This document shows, in pieces, positions 35,881 through 44,810 of a stretch of DNA of 64,000 nt. Within the stretch, counting starts at the first letter, position 1. Each line of letters starts with the position of its first letter. A program made the translations under genes and the position numbers. Below the pieces are notes generated by a model that saw only the letters and a program-made list of their open reading frames with translations, ran no database searches and was not told where the DNA came from. Source of the stretch: CBDBKE01 sp965218055 (GTDB lineage: Bacteria; Acidobacteriota; Terriglobia; JAJPHL01; JAPKYU01); assembly GCA_965218055.1 (NCBI GenBank), contig CBDCKA010000002.1, positions 186,001-250,000 on the forward strand, read 5' to 3'.

Positions 35881-36825
35881 TCATCCGCCTTCGTCTCGCG
35901 CCGCAAACCGGGTGGCCCGCCACGTCGAATAGTCGTCAATCGAGACTCCTTCCGTCACTCTTGCCTCCGGGAGACTTTCGAGTTCCGCTCCTTTTTTCAT
36001 TGCCGCGTTGAATCCCCCGTACTCGGCCAGGACTATCGGATCATTGGTCCTCAGTGCGGTGTCGATCCTCTTGATTTCCTCCGCCAACGTCCGCCCCTCC
36101 CCGGTCTCCTTCGCGGGGGCTGCGGCCCACACGCGGAGCACCCGCGCCGTCCGATCCACGGTTTCGTTTTCCGCCGCAATCCCGATCACCCGGACCTGCC
36201 GTCCTTTCTTACGCAGCGCATCCCAAAGCCGCCCATGCGCGGCTCCCCAGGAGTGCAACTCCCGATCCGTTTGGTGGCCCGGATCGACGTAGGCGAAGGT
36301 GACGGTTTCAGCGTCACTGGCCAGGGGAAGCTTGAGCGCAAAGTAGCGCTTCTGCGCTCCCACAGCGCCGTAGTAAATCCGTCGCGGAATCAGCCGCCGC
36401 GATACGCCGAGCCCGTCAAAAAACGCGACCTTCTCCGGCTCGGCGGGGAGCCAGTTCATGCCCGGATGTTCCAGAACGAAATCCAACGAGAGCAGCCGCC
36501 GCATCACCACCGGCGGATGGGCCTTGCGCCGGTGGCGGATGTTCTCGACCCCCAGCGCCCGATAGATCGGCTTGTTCGATATCCGGCACGTCCGCCCGCC
36601 GCCGTTGAACGTCACATGATCGCTTTCGACCGCCGCCCGGCGGTCAATCAATGCCTTTACAAAGCGAAGCGCCTGCTTCCGATCTGTATTGAAGTAGTGA
36701 CAGAATTGAGCGCGGGTGAAGACGCCGCTGTGCAGACACACGAGCGCGATCCACTCCGCCTCCGGCCCGGTCCAGCCGAATTGTTCCAGTGCTGTTTCCC
36801 TTCCCCGCAAGTGCTCGATCATCAT
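35881..36825 (-). CDS. Winged-helix protein of the conjugative element (replication-relaxation-like)
   Basis: 314 residues. The N-terminal part (GVFTRAQFCHYFNTDRKQAL ... ALIDRRAAVESDHVTF) looks like the winged helix of replication-relaxation family proteins carried by many mobile elements. The rest is an alpha/beta domain without a motif I can name. Its ATG overlaps the stop of the VirB8-like gene (36822-36825). The DNA-binding look and the adjacent inverted repeat suggest a relaxosome or regulatory role (inference). Confidence 0.55.
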   Translation of the reverse strand: MMIEHLRGRETALEQFGWTGPEAEWIALVCLHSGVFTRAQFCHYFNTDRKQALRFVKALIDRRAAVESDHVTFNGGGRTCRISNKPIYRALGVENIRHRRKAHPPVVMRRLLSLDFVLEHPGMNWLPAEPEKVAFFDGLGVSRRLIPRRIYYGAVGAQKRYFALKLPLASDAETVTFAYVDPGHQTDRELHSWGAAHGRLWDALRKKGRQVRVIGIAAENETVDRTARVLRVWAAAPAKETGEGRTLAEEIKRIDTALRTNDPIVLAEYGGFNAAMKKGAELESLPEARVTEGVSIDDYSTWRATRFAARDEGG

Positions 36826-37499
36826 TGGTCGCCGGTGACTATCGCCCGGTCGCCTTGCAGGTAGGTGATGACGATCCCCATAGGGTTGTGGACGATCAGG
36901 TCCGGCGGGATCGTATCGAGGAACTGGAATTGAAGCGAAAGGGTCCAGCGTTCCCGGCTGACTTCGTTTGCCATCGCCATCCGCACCAGGTCAAAATCGG
37001 CCGTCGCGCTGTGCGGCTCCTGGGGATTGGCCTGAATCCTCAAAACGACGCGATCCACTTGCAGTTCATCCTTTGCCGCTCCTGCCGCGAGAAGAGCAAT
37101 ATTCTGACTCTCGGCCCGGAAACTTGCGTTGGCGAGTTCGGTGGTCAGGAAGCGCAGACTGCGGGACCAGTTCTCTTGGACCGTGGCCCGCCGTCGCGAG
37201 TAGAAGTCGTAAATAAAGCGATTGAGAAAGTATTTGGTGGTGGGGTCCAGCGGGTCGGCCTGGGCCTCCATCGCCTCGTAGGCGATGGCCTCGGCCCGGC
37301 CTACTTCATCCACCCTCACGACGATGGGGCGGGGCGGATCGACGGACACAATACGAATGACGACGATGATGAGCAAGAGCAAGCCAATTCCCAACCCGAC
37401 GGAGATCACCCGTAGATGACGGTTGGAGTGGATGGCCTCGCCCCATATTTCGGCGTACTCGGCTCCGGCATCTTTAGCCTTGGTTCCGGGTCCGCTCAT
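36822..37499 (-). CDS. VirB8/TrbF-like inner-membrane secretion protein
   Basis: 225 residues with a short cytoplasmic N-terminus, one membrane helix (VISVGLGIGLLLLIIVVIRI) and a periplasmic NTF2-like domain (DPTTKYFLNRFIYDFYSRRR; RWTLSLQFQFLD). This is the VirB8/TrbF plan. It overlaps the genes on both sides by 4 bp. Confidence 0.82.
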   Translation of the reverse strand: MSGPGTKAKDAGAEYAEIWGEAIHSNRHLRVISVGLGIGLLLLIIVVIRIVSVDPPRPIVVRVDEVGRAEAIAYEAMEAQADPLDPTTKYFLNRFIYDFYSRRRATVQENWSRSLRFLTTELANASFRAESQNIALLAAGAAKDELQVDRVVLRIQANPQEPHSATADFDLVRMAMANEVSRERWTLSLQFQFLDTIPPDLIVHNPMGIVITYLQGDRAIVTGDQ

Positions 37500-38494
37500 T
37501 TAATCCCCCCTGCGCCCGCCTTCGCCGCCGCCGCGCCTCCGGTGGCCGCAACCGTTCCCGCCGTGGTCGCCATCCCCATGAGGCCGCTCCCGGCTGCTCC
37601 TGTGCTGGTGACGAGCATCGAAGCGAGCTCCCCGCATTTGAGGCTTGCCAGCATCCCGGCGACGAACAAGGGCACGACGGCGATCATCCACAAGCCCACG
37701 TCTATGAAGCTCTGCATGTCCAGGTTGGCATTCCCCAAGCTCGTGATGTAGGAGATTCCGACAGCGGAGAACACGCGCAGCACCGCTCCGGCGATCACGG
37801 CATAGAGCGAGTAGGTAATCATCGCCCGGAACCATCCCCAGAACAGAAACGACAGCGGATCGAACACCAGAAACGGAATGAAGATCGGCCCCAAGATGAT
37901 GAGGATGGCAAGCGCGATTTGGGCCCAGATCACTTGAGCGTAGGTGACGGCGGCCAACAGAAGCAGCATAAGGACCACGAACACAAACATTGCAAACCCC
38001 GCAACCGCCGTTATCGCGGCATGAATCCCGCCGGTGAGTAGGCCGAGCGTGTTCCCCTGTTGCGCCTGGGCCGCCTGGTTCGCCGCAAGGGAGCGAATGA
38101 GGTTCCCAAGCTCGGTCTGCATCGAATAGACGGCATCGCCGATCAGCAGTTCGTGAAGCCAATTTCCACCCGCCGCAATCATCCCTGGGAAGGTGAAAGC
38201 CATGCCCGGAATGGTGGTGGTGTAGAACTGCAACATCACCCACGGTATCCACAACCCAATGACGACCCGAATCAGCTCCCACGGCTGAATGTTCCCGCTA
38301 AAGGCGATCTTCAGCCCGTTCAACACCACAACGATGACGGCCAGTCCCCCGAAGAGCGCGTTTCCGGTGGCGAAAACCTCCCCTCCCGCCGCCGCCGACA
38401 ATCCGTCCAGAGCGACATCGAGAAACGACTTGAAGTCCCTCAGTTGTTCCGGGGAAAGGTTGGCCGGGATGTTGGGATCGAGTTGAATCTGCAT
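37496..38494 (-). CDS. VirB6/TrbL-like polytopic secretion protein
   Basis: 332 residues with several long hydrophobic helices (for example FAMFVFVVLMLLLLAAVTYA and IALAILIILGPIFIPFLVF). The tail is Gly/Ala/Thr-rich. Size, topology and place between VirB8 and VirB5 fit VirB6/TrbL, the inner-membrane channel component. ATG start; the stop overlaps the VirB8-like gene by 4 bp. Confidence 0.8.
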   Translation of the reverse strand: MQIQLDPNIPANLSPEQLRDFKSFLDVALDGLSAAAGGEVFATGNALFGGLAVIVVVLNGLKIAFSGNIQPWELIRVVIGLWIPWVMLQFYTTTIPGMAFTFPGMIAAGGNWLHELLIGDAVYSMQTELGNLIRSLAANQAAQAQQGNTLGLLTGGIHAAITAVAGFAMFVFVVLMLLLLAAVTYAQVIWAQIALAILIILGPIFIPFLVFDPLSFLFWGWFRAMITYSLYAVIAGAVLRVFSAVGISYITSLGNANLDMQSFIDVGLWMIAVVPLFVAGMLASLKCGELASMLVTSTGAAGSGLMGMATTAGTVAATGGAAAAKAGAGGIK

Positions 38495-38506
38495 CGGCGA
38501 AATGGA

Positions 38507-39421
38507 TTACTGCCCGTTCCCGCCGTAGGCCGGGTGAATCCGAAAGAGCAACCCTTCGCGCATGGAATCGCGGCGGGCATCGAGCCCGGCCTGTTGCGCC
38601 GCGAAGGTGATCTCGGCCCGGCGCTGCGTCTCGATCCATCGAGCCAGCGCCTCCCGCCGGGCAATCTCGCGTTCGTAATCCTCCGCCGCCTCTTTCGCCG
38701 CCTGGAATGCCATCAACTGCGCCATAGCAGCGGTGAGGTTCCCTTGCGTCACTGTCCCGGCCACTTGTGATTGAGCAAGGGCGGTGTTGGAGGTATTGGT
38801 GTTGTTTCGCAGTCCTTCGTAGGACTCCACGGCGTCTCGCGCCGCAATCATGAGATTCGCCGCCGCATCGCTCATTGCGTGATCGAGCACCAGGCGCTTG
38901 TCGCCTTCCTCCCGCGCCGCGAGGTAGCCGTTGGCGACTCCCGCAGCGATCTCCGGGCGATAGTCCCCGTACAGAGTGAGGATGTCGCTCTCGGTCACCG
39001 TGTCCGCGGCGGTGAGCCGCCCGCGCCAGGATTGGGTAAAGCTCTTGCCGGTTTCGCCCATCTGTTCGACTGACGACGCAAGCTCCGCCGCCACCCCGGT
39101 AAAATCGTCTTTCCACGATAGGCCCAGGCCGATGAACCGTGTCGGGACCGATGCCAAGTTGGTGAACGGATCGGTGAGAGCCCCGACGCTTCCGAGCGCC
39201 TGATCTTTCAAGTGTGAGAACTGATCCGTCAGTTCGGTCAATTGGGTGTCCATCGTCAGCTTGGCGATCTGCGCCTCGTAAATCTGAACGCCCTGATTGA
39301 TGATCATCTGCGCCCGTTGAATGCCCGCCAGGATCGAGCCGAAGATGGCGTAGGCGGGCGTGGTGGTCAGCACGATCAAGAGCGGGATGACAACCATGCC
39401 GGTCAAAATTCGGTGTTTCAT
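38507..39421 (-). CDS. VirB5/TrbJ-like secretion protein
   Basis: 304 residues. A signal peptide (MKHRILTGMVVIPLLIVLTT then PAYA) precedes FGSILAGIQRAQMIINQGVQ and long helices typical of TrbJ/VirB5, a minor pilus-tip component. The ATG at 39421 follows AAAAGGAGACTGAA, a strong site that overlaps the stop of the VirB10-like gene. Confidence 0.82.
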   Translation of the reverse strand: MKHRILTGMVVIPLLIVLTTTPAYAIFGSILAGIQRAQMIINQGVQIYEAQIAKLTMDTQLTELTDQFSHLKDQALGSVGALTDPFTNLASVPTRFIGLGLSWKDDFTGVAAELASSVEQMGETGKSFTQSWRGRLTAADTVTESDILTLYGDYRPEIAAGVANGYLAAREEGDKRLVLDHAMSDAAANLMIAARDAVESYEGLRNNTNTSNTALAQSQVAGTVTQGNLTAAMAQLMAFQAAKEAAEDYEREIARREALARWIETQRRAEITFAAQQAGLDARRDSMREGLLFRIHPAYGGNGQ

Positions 39422-39422
39422 T

Positions 39423-40310
39423 TCAGTCTCCTTTTAGGGGCCGGGGCACCAGCACGTCGGAAGTGAACCAGACGCGAAGCCGATGCCCGGCGCGAATGGT
39501 GATGGTGGGTAAACGGTTCAAGAAACGCTGCAAGATTTGGGTGGCGCTTTGTCCGAGTCCCTGCCCGGCACCGGCCCGGAAGCCCGCCACGCCGCCCTCG
39601 TAAGGGTTGCCGCCTTGCGCCGTGAGGCCGCTCAGGACACCGACCGCCCCGACAGCGGCGAACATGGAAAAGTAGTGTCGGTTGACTTGATCTTTCAGGG
39701 CTCCCTCGCCGACTTGATTGAGCCCATGAAATTCGAGCGCCACCCAACGCCCGTCGGGGTAGATCAAGCGGTGGAAACTCACGGCGAGCCGGGCTTGGTC
39801 CTGGTTTGCCACGGCCTGAGCCGTGCCAATGACCCGCGCCCCTCGCGGCGCCAGGATGCGCTGCCGGTCTGCCGAGTAGAACGGGACGGAAACCACGGCC
39901 AGGACCGGGCCTGGGAAGTCACCGGAAAGCTGCGTGACCAGCGCCGCTTCTAAAAACGAGCCTTCATGGATGCGCTCCCAACCGGGGGGATCATCCGGTG
40001 TACCAACACGAGCCGGAGAAGAGTAATCCCGCGCCGGTGCGGGCCCCGCCGCCGTAGGAACGGCGGGCGTGGCCGCAGCGGTTGGTGTTCCTCTGAGTGT
40101 TTCGATAAACGCTCGGTCGGCCTGGGCCTCCGCCGCCACTTCATCTTCGAGGCCGGTGGTGACGGTCCCAATCGTGTCGAGGGCCTGTTCGAGCGCCGCC
40201 GCCCCTTCCGCTCTCATGGCATCGACCGGGCTTGCGGTTTCGGCCCCCTGCCCCTCGGTTTCCGCCGCCGCCCGATCCAGTTGCCGGTAGGTCTGCGCCA
40301 CCGGCGAACT
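39423..40310 (-). pseudogene. VirB10/TrbI-like protein, 5' end cut off by an IS3 element
   Basis: The periplasmic VirB10 domain is present: GSFLEAALVTQLSGDFPGPV, DRQRILAPRGARVIGTAQAV, LIYPDGRWVALEF and a C-terminal RAGHRLRVWFTSDVLV. The usual N-terminal cytoplasmic tail and membrane helix are missing. The first nine residues of the open frame (to 40337) come from the IS end, so the gene was cut at 40310. Without its membrane anchor it should not work in a channel. Confidence 0.8.
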
Positions 40311-40368
40311 GTGCCCTGGACTGGGTAATTTAGACACTGAGGTTGGGAATTAACTACCCTGGTGTCAT

Positions 40369-40629
40369 ATGAACAAAAAACATCATCGTATTGCAGCTGA
40401 CGTAAAAGCCGATATCCTACGCCGCGTCAAGGAAGAAGGCATCTCGGTGGCCCAGGCCGCCAAGGATCACGGTATTTCTGAAGGGAGCATCTATGGTTGG
40501 ATGGTAAAAGGAGCAACCGGTGCCCCGTCCTGGGCGGAGTTCTCCCGACTTCAGAAGCAGAACAGAGAACTCCTGGAACTCGTGGGCGAGATCACGCTCA
40601 AGCTCTCCATGACTCAAAAAAACAATTGA
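40369..40629 (+). CDS. IS3-family OrfA, copy A
   Basis: 86 residues. The helix-turn-helix (VAQAAKDHGISEGSIYGWMV) is followed by a leucine-rich zipper (RLQKQNRELLELVGEITLKL). It binds the element ends and regulates transposition in known IS3 elements. ATG at 40369. Its end carries the run A7 at 40616-40622, where a -1 frameshift would fuse it to OrfB. Confidence 0.88.
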   Translation: MNKKHHRIAADVKADILRRVKEEGISVAQAAKDHGISEGSIYGWMVKGATGAPSWAEFSRLQKQNRELLELVGEITLKLSMTQKNN

Positions 40630-41414
40630 GCGAAGGAAGAAACAAATCAGCGCTTGCCCGAGCCCTTGGCATATCCCGCGCGAGCCTGTATTACGTCCCA
40701 AGAATGAAGGAGAAGGACTGGCGCCTCAAGGTCCGCCTGGAAGAAGAGCTGCAGATCCATCCCTCCTACGGCTCCCGGCGAATTGCTACGGCACTGGGAC
40801 TCTGCCGCCAGCGGGCGCAGAGGGTCATGCGTCTGTTTGGCATCAAGCCCTACCGCAGGAGAGGCAGAAAATGGAGAAAATCCAAGGTTTCCCGGACCTA
40901 TCCCAACCTCCTGCTCGCGCTCATGCCCGCATATGCAAACCACATCTGGGCAACGGACTTCACCGAGTTCGTGCAGCACGGAAAGAAGGTCTATGTGGCG
41001 ACCGTGATCGATCTCTACACCCGCCGGATCCTGGGAATCCAGGTTGCGGTGAGAAAGGGAGCCGCGCTCACCATTCAGGCGCTTTCCAACGCCCTGCTCC
41101 ATCATCCGCGCCCGGGTCTATTCCACTCCGACAACGGGAGGGAGTATGACGCGATGGCGTTCACTGAAATCCTTGATGGATGCGGCATCGTGATTTCACG
41201 GAGCCGCCCGGGGTGCCCTTGGGAGAACGGATACCAGGAATCGTTCTACGACAAATTCAAGGTTGACCTGGGAGATCCGAACCGCTTCAAAACACTGGGG
41301 GAGCTAGTGGCGGAGATCTACCGCACCCTGTGGGACTACAACAACACGCGGATTCACTCCGCGCTCAACATGCCGCCTGTGGTATTCGCCAAACGGTATG
41401 CGTTAGTCGCGTAA
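40497..41414 (+). CDS. IS3-family OrfB transposase, copy A
   Basis: The OrfB part starts near 40624 in the -1 frame relative to orfA; the longer open frame from 40497 is the overlap. The integrase core is intact: WATDFTEFVQHGK, FHSDNGREYDAMAF and ENGYQESFYDKFK give the D, D, E triad. Produced as an OrfAB fusion by frameshifting at the A7 run. The product matches copy B exactly, which suggests recent transposition. Confidence 0.88.
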   Translation: MDGKRSNRCPVLGGVLPTSEAEQRTPGTRGRDHAQALHDSKKQLSEGRNKSALARALGISRASLYYVPRMKEKDWRLKVRLEEELQIHPSYGSRRIATALGLCRQRAQRVMRLFGIKPYRRRGRKWRKSKVSRTYPNLLLALMPAYANHIWATDFTEFVQHGKKVYVATVIDLYTRRILGIQVAVRKGAALTIQALSNALLHHPRPGLFHSDNGREYDAMAFTEILDGCGIVISRSRPGCPWENGYQESFYDKFKVDLGDPNRFKTLGELVAEIYRTLWDYNNTRIHSALNMPPVVFAKRYALVA

Positions 41415-41457
41415 AAAACTCTCAGAATCAGTGTCTAAAGAAATCAGTCCTTGACAC

Positions 41458-41787
41458 ATGGACCTGTTGCTGCGCAGCAGCCACTGGGAAGGCTTTGGCA
41501 TGGCCGTGCTGGAAGCTATGGCCATGGGCAAACCGGTGGTTGCCTATGCGGTAGGAGGGATTCCGGAGCTGGTGTCCCAAGGGAAAAACGGCTACTTGGT
41601 TCCCCCCGGCGCCATCTCGGAGTTGCGCCATGCTGTCGAGCAACTGGCCTCCAATGGCGAACTCCGTCAGAAAATGGGCCAAGCGGGGCGCAGGATTGCG
41701 CAGGAAAGGTTTTCCGCTACGCAGACGGGGTGCGAACTCCGCGCGCTGTACGAATCCACTGTTTGCGCTGCCAAAAGCATCCCCTAA
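41458..41787 (+). pseudogene. Glycosyltransferase (GT4-like) C-terminal fragment
   Basis: Encodes SHWEGFGMAVLEAMAMGKPV ... GGIPELVSQGKNGYLVPPG, the sugar-nucleotide binding end of GT-B glycosyltransferases with the E-x7-E pattern. It begins right at the IS end, so the N-terminal two thirds are gone. The ATG at 41458 is accidental. Confidence 0.8.
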
Positions 41788-41872
41788 AATTCGGGGGAAG
41801 CCGCCATCGGCCCGGGGTGCGCCGGTGGCAACGGCAGCTTGGGCGCACACGGGCGCAGACCAAGTTCGTGCT

Positions 41873-44407
41873 TCAGTTGAAATCGAACGACTCCGGGTGC
41901 AAGACCGGGTCGCTTTTGATGAACACCGCCTGATGGCTCATGTCCTCGATTTCCTGCACGACCGTTACGTCCCGCTGTTTCAGGTGCCGCGCCACCTCGG
42001 GGCTCACCCGCAAGGTGATTTGCTTGCGTTGGGAGAACGGGACGAGCTTGGAGGCTTCGGTCAGGATTTCCATGGCGATGGTGTGGGGGGACTTCAGGAA
42101 GCCGGAGCCGCTGCAGGAGGCACAGGGGGCGCACAACGCGTGCTCCAGCGATTGCTTCACCCGCTTGCGCGTGATAGCCACCAGCCCAAACTCGTTAAAG
42201 GCCACGACTTTGGAGGGAGCGCGGTCATGTCGCAGGTGTTCCTCCAACGCCTGCATCACTCGCGTGCGGTTCTTCCGCTCCTCCATGTCTATGAAGTCAA
42301 TCACGATGATGCCGCCGAGATCCCGCAGCCGGATCTGCCGGACGATTTCCCTGATGGCCTCCACGTTGGTCTTGACGATGGTGTCCTCCAGCCGCGGCGT
42401 TTTGCCCACGTACTTGCCGGTATTGATGTCAATCGAGACCAGCGCCTCGGTATGGTTGATCACGATGTAGCCGCCGGATTTCAGCCAGACTTTCGGCTTC
42501 AGCGCCTTGTTGATTTCCTCATGGACGTTAAACTCTTCGAACAGGGGGGAATCTTTGGTATACAGCTTCACGCGGGAAACCAACGCCGGCTGCAAGCCCT
42601 GCACGAACTTCAAGATCGCCTCGTACTCTGGCTCGTTGTCTACCCACAGGGCACGAAACTCCTCCGAGAGCTGGTCGCGCAGGATGCGCTCCACTAGGTT
42701 CAGGTCGTGGTGCAGCAGCGCCGGGGCGGGGGTGCGCTCCGCCTTGGCCCGGATCTCGAGCCAGAGGTGGTGCAGAAATTCGATGTCCTGCAACAGCTCC
42801 TTTTCGCTACGGCCCTCCCCGGCGGTGCGGACAATGAAACCGCCCGGGATGTCGCGCTTGGCCTCCGAGACGACCCGCTTCAAGCGGTGGCGCTCCTCCT
42901 CGGTAGTCACCTTGCGAGAAACTCCCACGTGCTCGAGCGTCGGCATGTAGACCAAATAGCGGCCCGGGAGGGCGATGTGGGACGTAATGCGCGCGCCCTT
43001 CCTACCCAGGGGCTCCTTAGCGACCTGAACAAGAATCTCCTGCCCCTCGCGCAACAGGTCGGTAATCAGCGGCTGCGCCCGGACGGCACGGTCCGCAGGC
43101 GCCTGGGGACGCTGCGATTGCCCGCGCTCGCTCAGCATCTTGCGACGCTGGCGTCGGCCGAGCCGACGGCCAAAGTGGGGGGCGGGGGCACTCATCCGTT
43201 CTCCTTCCGGCTCCCTCGCCGGCGCATTCTCAACGCCCGCGACGCTGCTTTCCTCCGCCACGGTCTGCTCCGGCTGGCCATTCTGTTCGCCGACGGCAAT
43301 TGCTTCCTCGTCCTCCTCGATAACTGCCAGCGGGGAAATATCCTCCGGCGTCTGAGGAACGCTTTCTTCGGCAGCTTCCTCTTCGGCGGCTGGGGCTGGC
43401 TGTTCTGTCTGGGGTTGCTCGACAGATTCCACTGCGGGTGTGACCTCCAAGACCGGCTCAGGGGCCGATCCGGACTCGGTCGGCGTGGCAGGCAACTGCT
43501 CGAATTGCGGCCCGTCCGCTTCGGTGCCTTCCGGAGCCGGCTCAGAAGCGGACCAGGTGTCCGGCTCGGGGCTGGAAGCTTCCTCCTGCGGGGCGTCTTC
43601 GAAGCGCGGTTCGGGCTGGGCACCCCGGACAGGCTCGGGCGTCGGTTCTGTTTCCTCCGGTTTCCCTATTTCCTGTGTCGAGGGTTCATGGAGGGTGGGG
43701 CCTTCGAGTGGAGAAGGGGTAAGATTTCGATACTTGGCCAGCGATTCGCCGGGGAGAACCATGGGCACAAGATGCTGGCTGACAATGGAGGACGAGGGGG
43801 GTGACGCGGGGGTGCGTTCTTCCTGCTGAGAACCTTCCGTCGATTGGACATATCTTGCCTGGGGGAGGCTACGGTCACGGGAGGTGAGTTCCCCCCGCTG
43901 AAAACTGGCTTCGGACCGGGCGGCATATTTTGCCTGGGGAAGGCCACGCTCACGGAAGGGGCGGCGCGCGCGCCGGCGCCCGCGGCGGCGGCGCCCGGGA
44001 GGGCGGGTTGTCTCCACCGGGGCCTCAGGAGCCACCTCCGGCAACCGGTCTTCAGGAGCTGGAATTGGCGCCAGGCGTTGAGGCGCAGCAAGGGGGCGGG
44101 TGGGGAGCGAAGCGGCCCCCCTGCCTGTCCGAGATAGGCCGTTTCCGACTCCGTTATCGATCTTGTCGAAAACTTCGGCTTCGTCCAGGAAGTCAGAGAC
44201 GTAGAGAAAGGCGTCGCGCTCGAGGCCGATGTCCACAAAGGCAGACTGCATGCCCGGGAGCACGCGCGTCACCCGGCCCTTGTAGATGCTGCCGGCTATG
44301 GAGTATTCGTCGGCGTGTTCAAAGTAAACTTCGGCAAGCTGATCCTCTTCGAGAATGGCCACCTTGGTCTCGTGCAGAGACGAGGAGACCAGTAGTTCCT
44401 TCACCAT
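41873..44407 (-). CDS. Ribonuclease E/G family protein with a long insert
   Basis: 844 residues from ATG 44405-44407 behind AAAGGAGTTTCC. The first 80 residues (KELLVSSSLHETKVAILEED ... YKGRVTRVLPGMQSAFVDIG) start the S1/RNase H-like part. About 360 residues of Pro/Glu/Ala/Arg-rich sequence follow, with an Arg cluster (GRRRRGRRRARRPFR). From about 440 the catalytic part resumes (VQVAKEPLGRKGARITSHIA; LVSIDINTGKY; GGIIVIDFIDM with metal-binding Asp residues). The zinc link CAPCASCSG is present. It cleaves AU-rich single-stranded RNA in rRNA maturation and mRNA decay. An upstream frame extension to 44479 has no ribosome site. Confidence 0.9.
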   Translation of the reverse strand: MVKELLVSSSLHETKVAILEEDQLAEVYFEHADEYSIAGSIYKGRVTRVLPGMQSAFVDIGLERDAFLYVSDFLDEAEVFDKIDNGVGNGLSRTGRGAASLPTRPLAAPQRLAPIPAPEDRLPEVAPEAPVETTRPPGRRRRGRRRARRPFRERGLPQAKYAARSEASFQRGELTSRDRSLPQARYVQSTEGSQQEERTPASPPSSSIVSQHLVPMVLPGESLAKYRNLTPSPLEGPTLHEPSTQEIGKPEETEPTPEPVRGAQPEPRFEDAPQEEASSPEPDTWSASEPAPEGTEADGPQFEQLPATPTESGSAPEPVLEVTPAVESVEQPQTEQPAPAAEEEAAEESVPQTPEDISPLAVIEEDEEAIAVGEQNGQPEQTVAEESSVAGVENAPAREPEGERMSAPAPHFGRRLGRRQRRKMLSERGQSQRPQAPADRAVRAQPLITDLLREGQEILVQVAKEPLGRKGARITSHIALPGRYLVYMPTLEHVGVSRKVTTEEERHRLKRVVSEAKRDIPGGFIVRTAGEGRSEKELLQDIEFLHHLWLEIRAKAERTPAPALLHHDLNLVERILRDQLSEEFRALWVDNEPEYEAILKFVQGLQPALVSRVKLYTKDSPLFEEFNVHEEINKALKPKVWLKSGGYIVINHTEALVSIDINTGKYVGKTPRLEDTIVKTNVEAIREIVRQIRLRDLGGIIVIDFIDMEERKNRTRVMQALEEHLRHDRAPSKVVAFNEFGLVAITRKRVKQSLEHALCAPCASCSGSGFLKSPHTIAMEILTEASKLVPFSQRKQITLRVSPEVARHLKQRDVTVVQEIEDMSHQAVFIKSDPVLHPESFDFN

Positions 44408-44810
44408 GGAAACTCCTTTGAGAGGGGCACCGCCGAAGGGGAGAACTGTCGTAAGGGTCAGCCGGTTTCTTCGGCCCACGCACGCTGTCCGTTGTCGCAG
44501 TGCTGATCCAACTCATCTGGGTTAGCATTCGCCTCTGCCGCGGGTCTTCCCGCAGGCTCATGGTAGCCCTTGCACAGGGCCTAGGCGGATTCGTTGGAAG
44601 AACACAAGGACAGGCACGGGCAACCGTGTCGGCCAGTGGGTCTAAGTTGCTCACCACAGACATGGCGTGCCCGCCGACCCCGGGGGGCCGGCCTGAAATC
44701 GTAAATTCGCAGAGGGACCCTCGAACTCAGTGTCCGCGCGGTTGGCTTCCCTGCTGCCAACCGCGCCAGCGCCTCAAGCTACGCGCGCAGGCGCGGCCCC
44801 TCCAGACATG
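44408..44810. other. Gap between the rodA stop and the RNase E/G start
   Basis: About 400 bp with no gene on either strand. It should carry the promoter and 5' leader of the ribonuclease gene and the end of the mre-rodA transcript. RNase E leaders are often autoregulated, but no specific hairpin was identified by eye. Confidence 0.4.

Larger units (their letters stand above)
40311..41457 (+). mobile_element. IS3-family (IS150-group) insertion sequence, copy A
   Basis: 1147 bp with imperfect inverted ends: GTGCCCTGGACTG ... TTTAGACACTGA on the left, and on the complementary right end GTGTCAAGGACTG ... TTTAGACACTGA. It carries orfA and orfB in two frames with an A7 slippery run. The same-length copy B lies inverted at 54681-55827. 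No 3-bp target repeat flanks it; it joins the conjugative element to chromosomal genes. Confidence 0.9.
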
